The notes under the pieces were generated by a model. That model did not search any database. It was not told the DNA's origin and was given only the letters and a program-made list of their open reading frames with translations. A stretch of 50,100 bases of DNA from Pisolithus tinctorius (taxonomy: Eukaryota; Basidiomycota; Agaricomycetes; Boletales; Pisolithaceae), in the NCBI GenBank assembly GCA_024663395.1, contig JANFAH010000151.1, forward strand, positions 1 through 50,100, in the 5' to 3' direction. Made by a program: the position numbers and the translations under genes. Shown piece after piece: positions 9,462-19,240 of the stretch (its first letter is position 1; each line of letters begins with the position of its first letter).

Positions 9462-10191
9462 GACACGGGATTAGGTGTGCAGGGCTGGAGGACGCAAGAG
9501 ACACGAAGACCTCTGGGGACACTGAAGACGCAGCAGACTCTATGTACGCACTTTAGACTCTCGAAACTCTCGAACTCGCAGAACACACACGGATAGCGAC
9601 TCAAAAGGTGGGTGTCATATTTCCGACGCTATGGCGGAATTATATAGTACAGGGAAAGTAGGTACGAGTTGGAGTAAGGTGGGGCGGAAAAACTAAAAGA
9701 CCGGAAAATAAAGGGAAGGACGTCAGACGTCAGCGAAATACGGATGCACGTGAAATAGTCCGGTGGGTAGTAGACAAGAGTAAGAACGGGACAACGGTAA
9801 GGGGTATCTTCCAACAGAACGAGAGTATGCGTACAAGTGGGAGGTGGAGCTGAGTGGCACAGGAGGGCAGAGCGTAGCGTACTGGCACGAAGTCCAGCTT
9901 GCGGAATTTAGGGCGACAGGGGAAACCGGGGTTTTTTAGAGGTAAGTGGCACGGATGACTGGTGACGTGGCTGAGCGATGGCTACTGAACTCCAGATGAC
10001 TCTGCGTGAATGCGGCATAGCGACACGCTGAAGGTCGGTAGAGACTCCGAAGGGGACAGGGGATGGGAGGAAACGCGAGGACACGAGCGGAAAAAAATTC
10101 TGAAAAACTCCGAAACGGGTTTGTTGTAGAGGCCTGCGGAATTTAGTGACAGATTCCTGTTCCAGCCTCAGGGAGTATACGGCTCCCTACA
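9462..10191 (-). repeat. 5' LTR of G1
   Basis: Copy of 1-730. In element orientation it starts TGTAGGGAGCC at 10191. The inner end may extend below 9462, because the other copy is cut there by the window. The flank at 10192 begins with gcggg, the expected place for a target-site duplication whose partner is outside the window. Confidence 0.92.
9635..9646 (-). promoter_or_regulatory. Putative TATA box of the G1 LTR promoter, fused to a CGGAATT motif
   Basis: In element orientation TATATAATTCCG places a TATATAA (9640-9646) directly against AATTCCG (9635-9641). The position, about 545 nt into the LTR, suits a transcription start near 9610. The identical copy is at 174-185. A protein binding the motif would compete with TBP; that is inference. 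Confidence 0.45.
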
Positions 10192-10969
10192 GCGGGAGGA
10201 AGAAATACCGCAGCACCGAAGGAGCCCCCGACGCCTGTTACCCCCAGTGCGCCTGTTTGGATGACCACTGCACCAACCGCTACCGTAAAGAAGTCGATGA
10301 AGGAGATCCAAGAGGAAGAGGAGAGGATGAAGAAGGTAATAGTGAGAGAGAGCGTGGTGTCCGCCACTGCCCACCGGCCTTACGCTGAGACTACCTTCAA
10401 GGTTGGTGTTAATTCGTCTTGTCAGTTTCTCTGTTGCTGATACAGTACTACACTAGACTGCGCCTAGTGCACAGAATACTGGCAGCGGTGCATGGTCAAC
10501 TATTGGGGCAAATGGTAAACCAGCCACGCCTGTGGCTGCTCCCCCGCGACCCGCGGCGACTACGCCTGGCTCAACAGTTGCTGTAGGACCTCCGGCTACA
10601 GTACCTCGACACACGGTGCCGCTACGCAACCAGGAATGTCGGCAGCTACACTGGCACCTACTAAACCCGCTGCAACACCACGTGTGGAGGATTCTCCTGT
10701 TACTCCGTCGCATGAATTCTTGAAATGGCTGAGTGATTCATTGAAGGGCTTAAATACCTCCGTCAATTGTGAGTGATGTTGTCGGCATGATTCTAGCTAA
10801 CTTGTCTCTGAACCCACTTGCAGTGGAAGAGATCACTTCGATGCTTTTCTCGTTCCCGCTCGACCCGGACCCATCAACGATCGAGATTATTTCTGACCTT
10901 ATCTATGCCAACAGCACGATGCTTGAAAACGTTAATCAGTGCACAACGATTGTTACAATCACGAATTAA
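10192..10969 (+). pseudogene. C-terminal fragment of a GYF-domain (Smy2-like) protein gene, truncated by G1
   Basis: Right after the LTR one frame reads Pro/Thr-rich sequence followed by KKSMKEIQEEEERMKK and YAETTFK. After an intron (about 10397-10471) it reads GSGAWSTIGANGKPATP. A further shift of frame near 10600 gives SHEFLKWLSDSLKGLNTSVN, and after another intron (donor GTGAGT near 10768, acceptor TTGCAG) EEITSMLFSFPLDPDPST and IISDLIYANST. This order is what I recall for the C-terminal half of basidiomycete GYF-domain proteins of the Smy2 type. The GYF domain itself would lie to the left, beyond the retroelement. The tail after ANSTML differs from the family and ends at 10969. Frame breaks make it non-functional. 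Confidence 0.6.
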
Positions 10970-11331
10970 AGGACAATCGATGGCTGCTACCATCTGAGGT
11001 TTTGGCGCAGGATGACGATCCTCCACTCATATCAGGCTGGGCACTCCGATTGACTCATTTCTGGACCCAGGTCTGCTGATAATTATTTCGGGAGGACCCG
11101 CTGTCACTGTCATGTTAGTCACAAAGCCAACATAGTCTCTTTGTTCTGTGCTCTGCCACTGATGAAGTATCTTGTAGGGGGTTATTGGTGATGATTTTGC
11201 ATCCATCTTTCAACTTCCCATCAGCTCTACATGCAGTCCACTCTTGTGAATAACATTTTACACTATACTCTGTGGCGTAGGCGCACATTTGAGCCGTACA
11301 AGCTTGCTCAACAAGTCCGAAGGAGAGAACT
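10970..11331. other. No gene recognised
   Basis: Interval between the GYF fragment and the repeat-rich coding region. Frames are short and interrupted, and no repeat or promoter could be supported. Confidence 0.5.
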
Positions 11332-12001
11332 TTGCGACGTCTTGAGCTGTCAGAGGTTCCCGATGCAATTCTAGCAGGCGATCCAAGTTCTATGGACGGG
11401 GCAGATACTGAGCCACTTACTTCTGAGGTGCCCGACGCAACCTCAGCAGATGTTCCAAGTCCCGTGGACGAGGCGAATACTGAGCCACCTACTTCGGAAG
11501 TGCCTGGCACAACTCCAGCGGATAATCCAAGTCCCATGGACGAGGTGGATACTGAGCCACCTACTTCAGAGGTGCCTGGCATAACTCTAGGAGACGATCC
11601 AATCTCTGTGGATGGGGCAGATACCAAGCCATTCACCTCTTCACGACATGATGCCCTTGGCGGCGTTGGTGCACCTGTTGGACTGCACCATGGACATATC
11701 AAGGTATGTAGTGTTTGGCCGCTTCAGGTGTGGCCGTCTTATCTTTGCTGATTCGTTCTGTTATAGGAAACTAGTTCTCGTCTAGGCTCTACTGTCGAGC
11801 GGCCCAGATTTCCTACCCCGCCGCCGCATTCTATGTCCAAGAGGCCCAGGTCTCCTACCCCACCAATTGGACTTAATGGTATGGGCAAAACGTACGACCA
11901 GTTCCCACCCCATGAAGAAGATGAAGACCAGCCATACTGTTTCCGGCACAAGCTCTCATGGACCCATAGCGAAACCCCATACTGTGAAGGGGGCCTAGGT
12001 T
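11332..12001 (+). CDS. Repeat-rich acidic hypothetical protein, two exons visible, 5' end not found
   Basis: The first visible exon (frame open from 11293, no ATG before the repeats) encodes four tandem 24-residue acidic repeats (SEVPDATSADVPSPVDEANT type) and ends HHGHIK at 11703. A 63-nt intron (11704-11766, GTATGT...GCTGATT...TTATAG, phase 0) joins it to an exon with two copies of a KRPRSPTPP-like motif, ending at a stop near 12001. Low complexity, no known domain. It may be the N-terminal part of the longer, broken gene that continues to about 15.4 kb. Function unknown. Confidence 0.4.
11353..11640 (+). repeat. Four tandem 72-bp coding repeats
   Basis: Four head-to-tail units of exactly 72 bp (24 codons), each starting GARGTNCC and containing ACTGAGCCACYTACTTC or a variant. 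The unit keeps the reading frame; divergence between units indicates an old expansion. Confidence 0.85.
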
Positions 12002-12231
12002 AAGATTAGAACAGGATTCCATTCGTACTGCACAGGATACTGGAACGGATATTCCAATTGCACCAAGAGCACGGTACGTCGTTCCAGACGACAGGCCACC
12101 TTGCCAATTACATTTATGTATTTTTTTATCGTATAATAGGATTCTTCGGCCCAACTTCGGGAAGTTGACATGGAGGGGAGCCAAGCCATCCGTACCTTCA
12201 CTTTCAGATTTCCGATGCCCCGGAGATATTC

Positions 12232-13997
12232 ATGGGTGCAATGGCAACACTACGTTTAGCTGGCCAAGGACGAACTCACAGAGCCAACACAAGTCCTCAT
12301 GGTGAACACATTCCCGATCTGAATGACAGGCCCTCTGGAAGCCTGCAGCAAGACACCAGGTCTAATGCTCAACGGAATGAATCTACCTCCAACGGTACTG
12401 TCATACCTATGTTGTCCCCTGAGGCACCACAAGACTTGAATGATCGATTCTCATCCATCTCATCGACGCCTGGGCCTCTCCCACTCCCCTGCCCGTCGCC
12501 GCCCAGTTCGTTGCTCCTGACTTTTATGGACCAGGATCAATTGCAACCTCCGGAGGAGAGAATTCTGCATATGCAGATTGCATGGTCTGTACATCACCCA
12601 GGGCCTCCCAACTCGCCGGGCGAGGACGGCGGACCCGGTCCAGTGTCTAGTATTCTACAAAACCAGCATTACCCCCATTTCCGATGACGGCAGGGCACCT
12701 CGTCCTCATAATGAACTCGATCCCGACCCAAATGATGGACCCTCTGGAAGGCTGCCGCATGATGTCGGGTCTAATGGCGCAACGGAACGAATCTACCTCC
12801 AACCGTAATGTCGTGCCTCTGTTGATTTCTGAGGCACCGCCAGACATGAATGGTCAATTCTCATCCATCTCATCAACGCCTGGCCATCATCTGCTTCCCT
12901 GCCTGTCGCTTCCCAGTTTCATCGCTCCCGACTTCTACAGACCAACTACCTCCAGCGGAGAGAACTTCCCCACAGTCTGTATGTCACCCACGATTCGGTG
13001 AGGATGGTATACCCGGTTTGACATCTAGAACTCCACGAAATCAGTACTACCCTGTTTTCGATGGCAGCCAAGCATCCGGCATGCCCACACCTGCTACCAT
13101 GCATGAAAACTGCCCAACACTGTCGATGCATGATTTTTCGGTTTCTGCTCGCACGAACGAATCGGCTCAGTCAGACGCTGGCATTGCTGGTGTGGAGCTG
13201 GACAACGATCATTGGCAAGATGATGCCCTTGCACCTACGACAATAGTGCATCCTTCGATGACTCCGTCATTGCTGGCTTGCGATCACCTGTCATCACCTG
13301 TTGCGACTGTGACCATAGACTTGCTACCAGGTCTTGTCGCCGATAGACCTGAGTTCCCACCAGATAATTTGGTTTCACATCCTGGTACTGTCTATTGGCT
13401 TTTTGCTGCTGCTTGTTGCTGACAACTTACAAGTGCCCGATTTTCATTATGATTGCATGGATAATGTCAACGTCGAAGATGGCGATGAAGGTTATGGTAT
13501 GGTAGCTACAGGACCAATCCCGAGTGCCTGGTTTCCACGACAACGATGCTGGGCTTGCCGATTCTAGCAGAAATCCCGATGGTGAGCCAGCGATCCCCAG
13601 GATGGCAGGATACTTGCCCTATAAAATCAGGGCCTTATGGGAGTGACATCCACAATCAAAAGGAGAGCGTGGAGGACCTTCCCCATCTCCTCAACCTGGT
13701 ACTGTGTCTATTGACCCGTTGCCACTGTTTTCTACTGACGAATTCCAAGTAGCCGATTTCCATGACGAGTGTGTAATGGAATATAGAGATGTTGAACATA
13801 ACGATGAAGGGTATGGTTCAGCAGCTGCTGATGAGTCCCAAGTGCCCGGTTCCCACGATGACCATGCCATGGAATGCGGACATAATGATGTTGATACCGA
13901 AGATTACGATGAAGATTGGAGAGGCTATGTGGCAGACTGTGATGGCGAAGATGAGCCCGTCGGTTTTAGTGGGCATACATCGGAGACCCAGGTGTAA
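12232..13997 (+). pseudogene. Ser/Pro-rich and acidic hypothetical protein region, frameshifted
   Basis: Open stretches in changing frames. 12232-12687 gives a Ser/Pro-rich protein segment, 12850-13422 a related one, and 13440-13990 contains three copies of an acidic motif of about 30 residues (QVPDFHYD, QVADFHDE, QVPGSHDD, each followed by DEGYG or DYDEDW). The first two stretches come from a duplication of about 409 bp whose copies now read in different frames, so at least one is broken. No known domain is seen. It lies directly upstream of the conserved hypothetical gene at 14.1 kb on the same strand and may be its N-terminal half. Confidence 0.35.
12313..13063 (+). repeat. Direct duplication, period about 409 bp
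   Basis: 12313-12687 and 12722-13063 align along their length. Shared blocks include the stretch around ccctctggaag, aatctacctccaac, ctgaggcacc and the 15-mer ttctcatccatctca. Copies differ by many substitutions and small indels. Confidence 0.8.
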
Positions 13998-14079
13998 GCC
14001 AGGGATTTGCAGGACAGCAGCCTTCAGATAAGGCAAGTAATAGGTGTATGGTATGATCTCGCCCCAACATTCCTTCCTC

Positions 14080-15450
14080 ATAACATGTACTGAAGTAGCT
14101 GTATGCAGGACGTGGCTCTCGAGCAGCTCTTGGGAGGCGACCAGGTCTGTACTGCTGTACGAAGCTATGCTGCATATGTTCATGAATTTTCAGAACCAGT
14201 CCGTGACAAAGGCAGATCTAATTGTACTCACGTCCGCAGTGCTAGACTTGCATGATGCTATAGTGACGCAGGGAGCCATGGAAAAATCGTCTCCAGCCCC
14301 GAAAGGGCTATCTACGGTCACACCTGCCAACCCCACGCTTAACCCTGAGGAAGAGCAGGTGCCCAACTATGAACGAAAATACCAAGATGGTGTGACGCTC
14401 GTTTACAGGTAGGTCTAGCACCCTGGGTGATGTATCTTGATACTAGGATTAATGTCTTACAGGAGAACGTGCGGCAGCATGCAGTCCACCTACTAGGTCG
14501 AGGGAACAAGTGGCATCCTTTTCCAATGGCAAGCGTCGCATCATCACAAGAAACTGCACTATATGCTGCTACAGGGCGTGGAGGGCCCACTGCTGAGGAC
14601 TTCCGTTTGGACTTCCAAGGACCGCTTTCTTCGGACTGAACAAACGTGCTACAGAAGTCTTTGCATCTCACTTCTTTGAATGTGGATGGTATGGTTCTCC
14701 AAACAAAAGTGCTATTAAGAAAGTCTTCCGGACTCACCTGTGCACCCTACGTGCGCAGTACACGGATTTGCAAGCCAATAGTGACCCTGATGACGAGCAG
14801 CTGCAAATTAAGCGTGATGAAGAAAAAGGAGAATGCAAGAGATCAGAGACGCTGCTCGCAAGATTTCTTCTGACATGGTGTAGGACTCTGCTGAATTCTG
14901 GCTGCCTTTCATAGCTGCGACATCGTCGGGCAAATGCTTGCTCGGCACATCTGGACCTTGCGCACTTTAAGCCCCTTTGGAAAACCCTGCCCCATGATGC
15001 AATGAGTGGCGATGAGTCCGACCACCTGCCTGGTTTGAAGCGATATGCCATTACGCGACTGAACTGGCGCTCTCAGATGGCTACCGATTGGTTACGAGTG
15101 TTTGATCTTATTCATCTGTCCACCCGGTTCAATGCGAATGGCCGAGCCAAACATGGTGCTTTCCCACATACGCGGGTCCCTTCACGCCGGGTGGAATCAG
15201 CAGGTGCAGCAGTCCCAGGCTTACCGAGCAACTTCTATGATAGTACCTGGCTCCTCAATCTGGATGACGATGATAAAGTCAGGCTCAACATACTTCCAGA
15301 GGTGGATTTATCACACACGGAGGCTGTTTTGAGGTAAGTTACAGTTCATCCCCTCGCTTGTACTCCATGTGGAACATATCACACATTTCTAGGGTAGCGG
15401 AGAAATTCAAGGGCATGAAAGGGAGGAAGCTTGCAAGTAGCGAGGTATGC
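14080..15450 (+). pseudogene. Conserved agaricomycete hypothetical protein (M-S-x-D-E-S-D family), frameshifted copy
   Basis: Recognisable exons: up to 14409 (LTLNPEEEQVPNYERK region), then 14462-14637 (after an intron ending TTACAG) and a stretch from about 14640 with FFECGWYGSPNKSAIKKVF and RTHLCTLRAQYTDLQ. After an intron at about 14878-14914 comes LRHRRANACSAHLDL, AMSGDESDHLPG, LNWRSQMATDWLRVFD and VPGLPSNFYDSTWLLNL. After GTAAGT near 15334 a final short exon lies at 15392-15444. One-base lesions near 14638 (stop TGA where a Trp codon is expected) and near 14832 break the frame. I recognise the pattern as a family with many copies in mushroom genomes, probably spread with transposons. A second member starts at 47.6 kb. 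No function is known to me. Confidence 0.55.
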
Positions 15451-15920
15451 AGTTCTTAGGCTTGGATCATTATCCTATTAGAAGGAACGCGTTCTGTGGT
15501 GTACTTGTGGATAGCTGTTACTACTTGCAGGCATGTGCATGCTTGGCCCCTGGTACACGTCACCTCTCAATGTACTCGTGTTGAGCCTTAGCATTAGTAG
15601 ATTGTTGTTCGTTGCTTAGTTTTCCTTCTCGTGCTATCATATCTGGCAGGCATGACTATGCAACATCTGATGCCAACGATGAATGCATGTTCTGATCACT
15701 CAAGATCGCTCACCCTGTTATTTTGTCGTTTCCAAGGATAATGTATGGTTCAACTATTCCTATCTTATTGCAACTGACCACTGAACCTGGTTTGATCGCA
15801 GAACCATTTCCGCTGTGTATATTATCCTGGTGGCTTCAACAGGTGACGTTTCCCTCATCTCTCCACAATTTCGCTTGCGACCGCTCGAAGAGTTTCATGA
15901 AACAGGCTACCATATGCGAG
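15451..15920. other. No gene recognised
   Basis: Spacer between the hypothetical gene and the TPR fragment. Frames are short and no repeat was recognised. Confidence 0.45.
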
Positions 15921-16480
15921 TTGGAGGGAACGATTGAGCTGTTCCGTGCAGCGTTGGAACTATGTCCCCCTGGGCATCAACATTGGTCTTCGTCGCTCCG
16001 TGAACTTGTTCTCTGTCTCTCGAATAGATATGAAAATCAAGGGGTATTATACTCAGACGCGCAGGACTAGAGCTCTGTCTGCCAGGCCATCCTGACCATG
16101 GCATACCTCTTCACAACCTTGCTTGCGACCTCAGGAGGAGGTTTGCGAAAAAGGCTGCGATCCGCGACTTGGGGGGGGAGGTGAGTGACTTGCTCCGTCA
16201 AGCTTCAGAACGACATCCCCCTGGACATTCTGATCAGTTCTCAACGATTGGTCCTGATTGGTCTTCATCCCTCCGTGAACTTGCTCTCTGTCTGTTCAAT
16301 AGACATGCCAAGCTTCGGGTAGTCGATGGCTTGGAAGAAGAAGCCATCCTGCTTGGATGCACAGTGCTAGAGCTCTGTCCAACAGGACATCCCGATCGTG
16401 GCATATCTCTCCACCTTGCTCATGGCCTTTGGACGAAGTTTCAGTAACAGGCACGCATGCCTCAGTTGCGCAGGGCATGT
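15921..16480 (+). pseudogene. Decayed TPR-repeat gene fragment
   Basis: Several degenerate copies of a unit reading roughly L-E-L-C-P-x-G-H-x-x-x-S-S-S-L-R-E-L-A-L-C-L-x-N-R (ELEGTIELFRAALELCPPGH, then DWSSSLRELALCLFNRH, then LELCPTGHPDRGISLH). This is the signature of the large tetratricopeptide-repeat families of Agaricomycetes, often found next to CHAT or NACHT domains. The units lie in different frames and have internal stops, and no start, CHAT or NTPase domain is present, so only a fragment remains. Confidence 0.6.
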
Positions 16481-17263
16481 TTTCTTGATCAGGCTACGTC
16501 GGTGGTCCATCCGTCCAACGAGCAGGGCTGATATCGCCTCTTCCCTTTTCAACCAGGCCATGACGACTGACTTAGACGATGCCATGTGTCTTTCAACGTC
16601 ACACTCAGAGCTCCGATTACCTCATGAAGATGTTTCTGTTACAGGATGTGTTCAGAACCACTGAAATGACGAGGACGATGGGGGTGGGGTTTTGTTCCAA
16701 TAACCCACAAGGCGTGGGAACTCAAACTTACTTTTTCCAACGCCTTTCAGGCTCTCTCTCATCCCATTGCCACTCTCCGCTACCATCAGTCGTTTCTTAC
16801 ACCCTCTCAACGCTTTCTGGTAAAAGCGATGTTAGAGCCACCTTCTCCTCGCACGTTCTTTGCCAAGACCCCCGTCGTTCTGGTGTTTCCCTTGAGCGAG
16901 ATGTGAGACTTGTGTCCTAGTTTCTTCTGAAGCTAACTTCAGGTAGGAAGTCCCTATCTTGAGGCAGGTATTTCCCATCCGCCGCCAGCGTTCCAAGCCG
17001 CATCTTTCCTACTCGAGCATCACAAAGTTCATATCACTAGGCCGATGCTTGTGCTTTGTTGTTCACACCTTCCTTTAGCTATCGTCCATCTATTACTCGA
17101 AGCCGTCTTGGATCGTCAAAGCATTTGCTCACGAATTACTCTGTTTCACCATCTCATAATGGGTATGTCTACTGAGCCACTCAAGTTTACATCGTCATTT
17201 ACCATATAAAATGGTAGGCATGGTGGATTGCACAATCAAGCCACAGCTGCTCATCCATCTCGA
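16481..17263. other. No gene supported
   Basis: Contains short frames only (the longest, 16579-16920, lacks recognisable features). It may hold upstream exons of the gene at 17264, but none could be placed. Confidence 0.4.
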
Positions 17264-18241
17264 ATGAAGTACAGTTCAGAGGTTATGCCAGGCATACGAT
17301 GTCCGTTTGAGGGTAATACTACAGGCCTTTCCTCGTCTACTTGCAAACTGCCCATTCCTTACATGACCCCCAACCCGCTGGCGGGTCCAACCGAGGGTCG
17401 CACCTTTGTAAACACAAAATTTGTAGCCACCACCCAGGCATCTCCTTCAGTGACCTCACCTGTGGCCCAAATTATCGACTCGACTAGCAACCATCTCGGT
17501 GGCGTTGTCAACCCTCTAGCGAGATCTGGACTGGTGGCCCCTTGCTCGACTCTGTCCTCTCTCACCTCTCTCGGCAGTCTCACCGGTAGTGATGACTCCG
17601 AATCCACCACTGGTGTTCAGGATTGTGTGGAGACCGTCCACTCCCAAGGCCCTTGTCAGGCTTCTGGGAAGGATGCAATACCAATCGTAGTTACTCGTCC
17701 TCCGGACAAGCTTCCCACCGCAACAGAAGGTTTGAGTGGTACGAAGTCACAAATCTCAGCCGTCCCAACCCACGATCAGCCTGCTCCTGTTTTCTCATTC
17801 AGCTCTCTCCACACGCCTGGACCGGTGACAAACTCGCCCCCCGTTGTGGTTGTAGAGTCACAGCCGGAAGCCCCTCCTTTGGTTCCTTTGGTTGGTAAAG
17901 TCTCACCTTTGAGGTGCACGCGGAAGGCTATTAGGGGCAAGAAAGAGTGGGTTGTTTTCTACAAGTCAGCTGGCGGCCAGCCCTTGGACTCGCCACCTGA
18001 GGTTCCCCATGCATACGAATACCCGCCAAATACAGCGGACTTATATGTTCACCAAGATCGAAGCAAGGGCACGTTTCAGGTCTGGATCTGGTTAGGTGAT
18101 AAATGGGCTGACGCTCAGATCAATGCTTGTCATCCAGTGTTGCCCGGATATCATCTAAAGTTATTGGACAATGGAGACCCATCGTGGGTGACCAGGAAAA
18201 CGATAATTACCGACCAAGGCAGGGCAAAAAGAAAACTTTAG
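17264..18241 (+). CDS. Hypothetical Ser/Thr/Pro-rich protein with a conserved-looking C-terminal module
   Basis: First ATG in the open frame is at 17264 (MKYSSEVMPG); the frame is open a little upstream, so a further 5' exon is possible. About 325 residues. Residues 1-215 are Ser/Thr/Pro-rich and probably disordered. The last 110 are less biased and contain KKEWVVFYKSAGG, ADLYVHQDRSKGTFQVWIWL and the Lys/Arg-rich end GRAKRKL, compatible with a small beta-rich domain and a nuclear signal. I do not recognise the family. It is the only long unbroken gene between the two retroelements. Confidence 0.5.
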   Translation: MKYSSEVMPGIRCPFEGNTTGLSSSTCKLPIPYMTPNPLAGPTEGRTFVNTKFVATTQASPSVTSPVAQIIDSTSNHLGGVVNPLARSGLVAPCSTLSSLTSLGSLTGSDDSESTTGVQDCVETVHSQGPCQASGKDAIPIVVTRPPDKLPTATEGLSGTKSQISAVPTHDQPAPVFSFSSLHTPGPVTNSPPVVVVESQPEAPPLVPLVGKVSPLRCTRKAIRGKKEWVVFYKSAGGQPLDSPPEVPHAYEYPPNTADLYVHQDRSKGTFQVWIWLGDKWADAQINACHPVLPGYHLKLLDNGDPSWVTRKTIITDQGRAKRKL

Positions 18242-18606
18242 TGCTGAGCTATTGAGCCCTTACTTCCCACTCCTGCTGTAATTGTAACGAATGGGATTTT
18301 TTCTATACGACCTTAGTTCTAGGCAGATTCGGAGAAAACATGTGTTGTATTGCTGTATTGAATTGTGACGAGTTAGACATCCAGACTCGGAACACGCCGA
18401 GGTGATCTGTGTGTCCTCTGGGCATCCATTCATGTTCCCAAGGCGCAGGACGCAGGATTGCGCTAGGTGGAAGAAGTAATGGCATCATGTTTGATGACTT
18501 CCTAGTACGCGCTAGAGCAACAGAGATGTATACTGTCCCCCCAGCAATGTACTCTCGCCTCCACCCCACCCTTCCCATGGCCTGCAGACATCTCGACCAT
18601 GCCCGG
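18242..18606. other. Spacer before G2; nothing recognised
   Basis: Follows the stop at 18241 and ends at the G2 LTR boundary. No feature supported. The five bases before the LTR are cccgg; no matching duplication was found beyond the other LTR. Confidence 0.45.
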
Positions 18607-18895
18607 TGTGAGGAATCCGCATTCCCTGGACGCGTAAGCCCCTATCATTAACCGTTCCGTGGCTACTGTTACGTCCGCTCCCATCTCACGTTCACCATTG
18701 TTCATGCGCTACCTTCCCACACCCTCGCTCCCTCTCGCGTGGAGCTATACCTGCGGCTGCTGTGCTCCGGTCGTAGTTTTTCCTCGGACTCTTTTCTTGT
18801 CACGGTCTCTGTTTCTTTAGTGCTTGTAGTTATACCCTCGGCCTCTGTTCGGCCAATCTTGTTTGCACGCGCTGTTGCGTGGCTTTCCCTTACTG
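18607..18895 (+). repeat. 5' LTR of G2 (portion aligned to the other LTR)
   Basis: Starts TGTGAGGAATCC and aligns with 27690 onward. There are eleven differences up to about 18885, every one a C/T or G/A change at a CpG, including one site where one copy has TG and the other CA. The true inner end is probably further right: TATAAAG lies at 18932-18938 and a possible end in ..GGTACA near 18955. Confidence 0.85.
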
Positions 18896-19240
18896 TACCC
18901 TGTCTTACTTAGGTTCCGGGTTTGCCCGGACTATAAAGCCTTGTACTTAGGTACAGAATGATACCTTTTGGCACTCGGAAGGTCACCACGAGTTTCTTTT
19001 CCACTTCATCTACACCGCACATCTCGCATTCCACCGCGCACGAACTACGTATACCGCTCGCACCGCTCGCATCACCAGTACTACTCCGCAGACCACGCCA
19101 CGCACGCCACGAAACACTACCGCTACAAAGCGCTGGGTCTCCCCTTCTAGTCCCGACAGTCCAGAATCCCTTGGGACAAACAATTCGTTCCCTTCATTTC
19201 TTATTGTTGTTATCTAAGCCATCTAGCTCGTGTTATACAG
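18896..19240 (+). other. Distal LTR and leader of G2 with TATA box and acceptor-like site
   Basis: TATAAAG (18932-18938) suits an element promoter. Branch-point-like TATCTAAG (19211-19218) followed by TATACAG (ending 19240) resembles a 3' splice site, at the position equivalent to the one in G1. A separate frame opens at ATG 18958 and runs to 19440 but does not match Gag. Confidence 0.4.

Larger units (their letters stand above)
1..10191 (-). mobile_element. Ty3/gypsy LTR retrotransposon G1, nearly complete, with an antisense passenger gene
   Basis: Two LTRs flank an internal region that encodes, on the minus strand, Gag with a zinc knuckle, aspartic protease, reverse transcriptase, RNase H and integrase in the Ty3/gypsy order (RT before IN). 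A spliced gene on the plus strand lies between pol and the 3' LTR. The left end lies outside the window, so the 3' LTR is incomplete and the target-site duplication cannot be checked. gag-pro and pol each carry one in-frame TGA and are otherwise open. LTR identity is about 99 percent over 730 bp, so the insertion is fairly young. The right end abuts a GYF-domain gene fragment at 10192. The heptamer CGGAATT/AATTCCG occurs about 48 times across the element. Confidence 0.93.

Noticed and set aside
11353..11640. CRISPR-like array
   Set aside because: Units are contiguous without spacers, are coding, and the sequence is eukaryotic.
11115..11702. Minus-strand frame of 195 codons over the tandem repeat
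   Set aside because: It is the reverse-strand reading of the 72-bp repeats. The plus-strand reading has a matching intron and the more natural acidic repeat.
15921..16480. Functional NLR-like (NACHT or CHAT plus TPR) receptor
   Set aside because: Only degenerate TPR units in different frames remain. No NTPase or CHAT motif is visible nearby.
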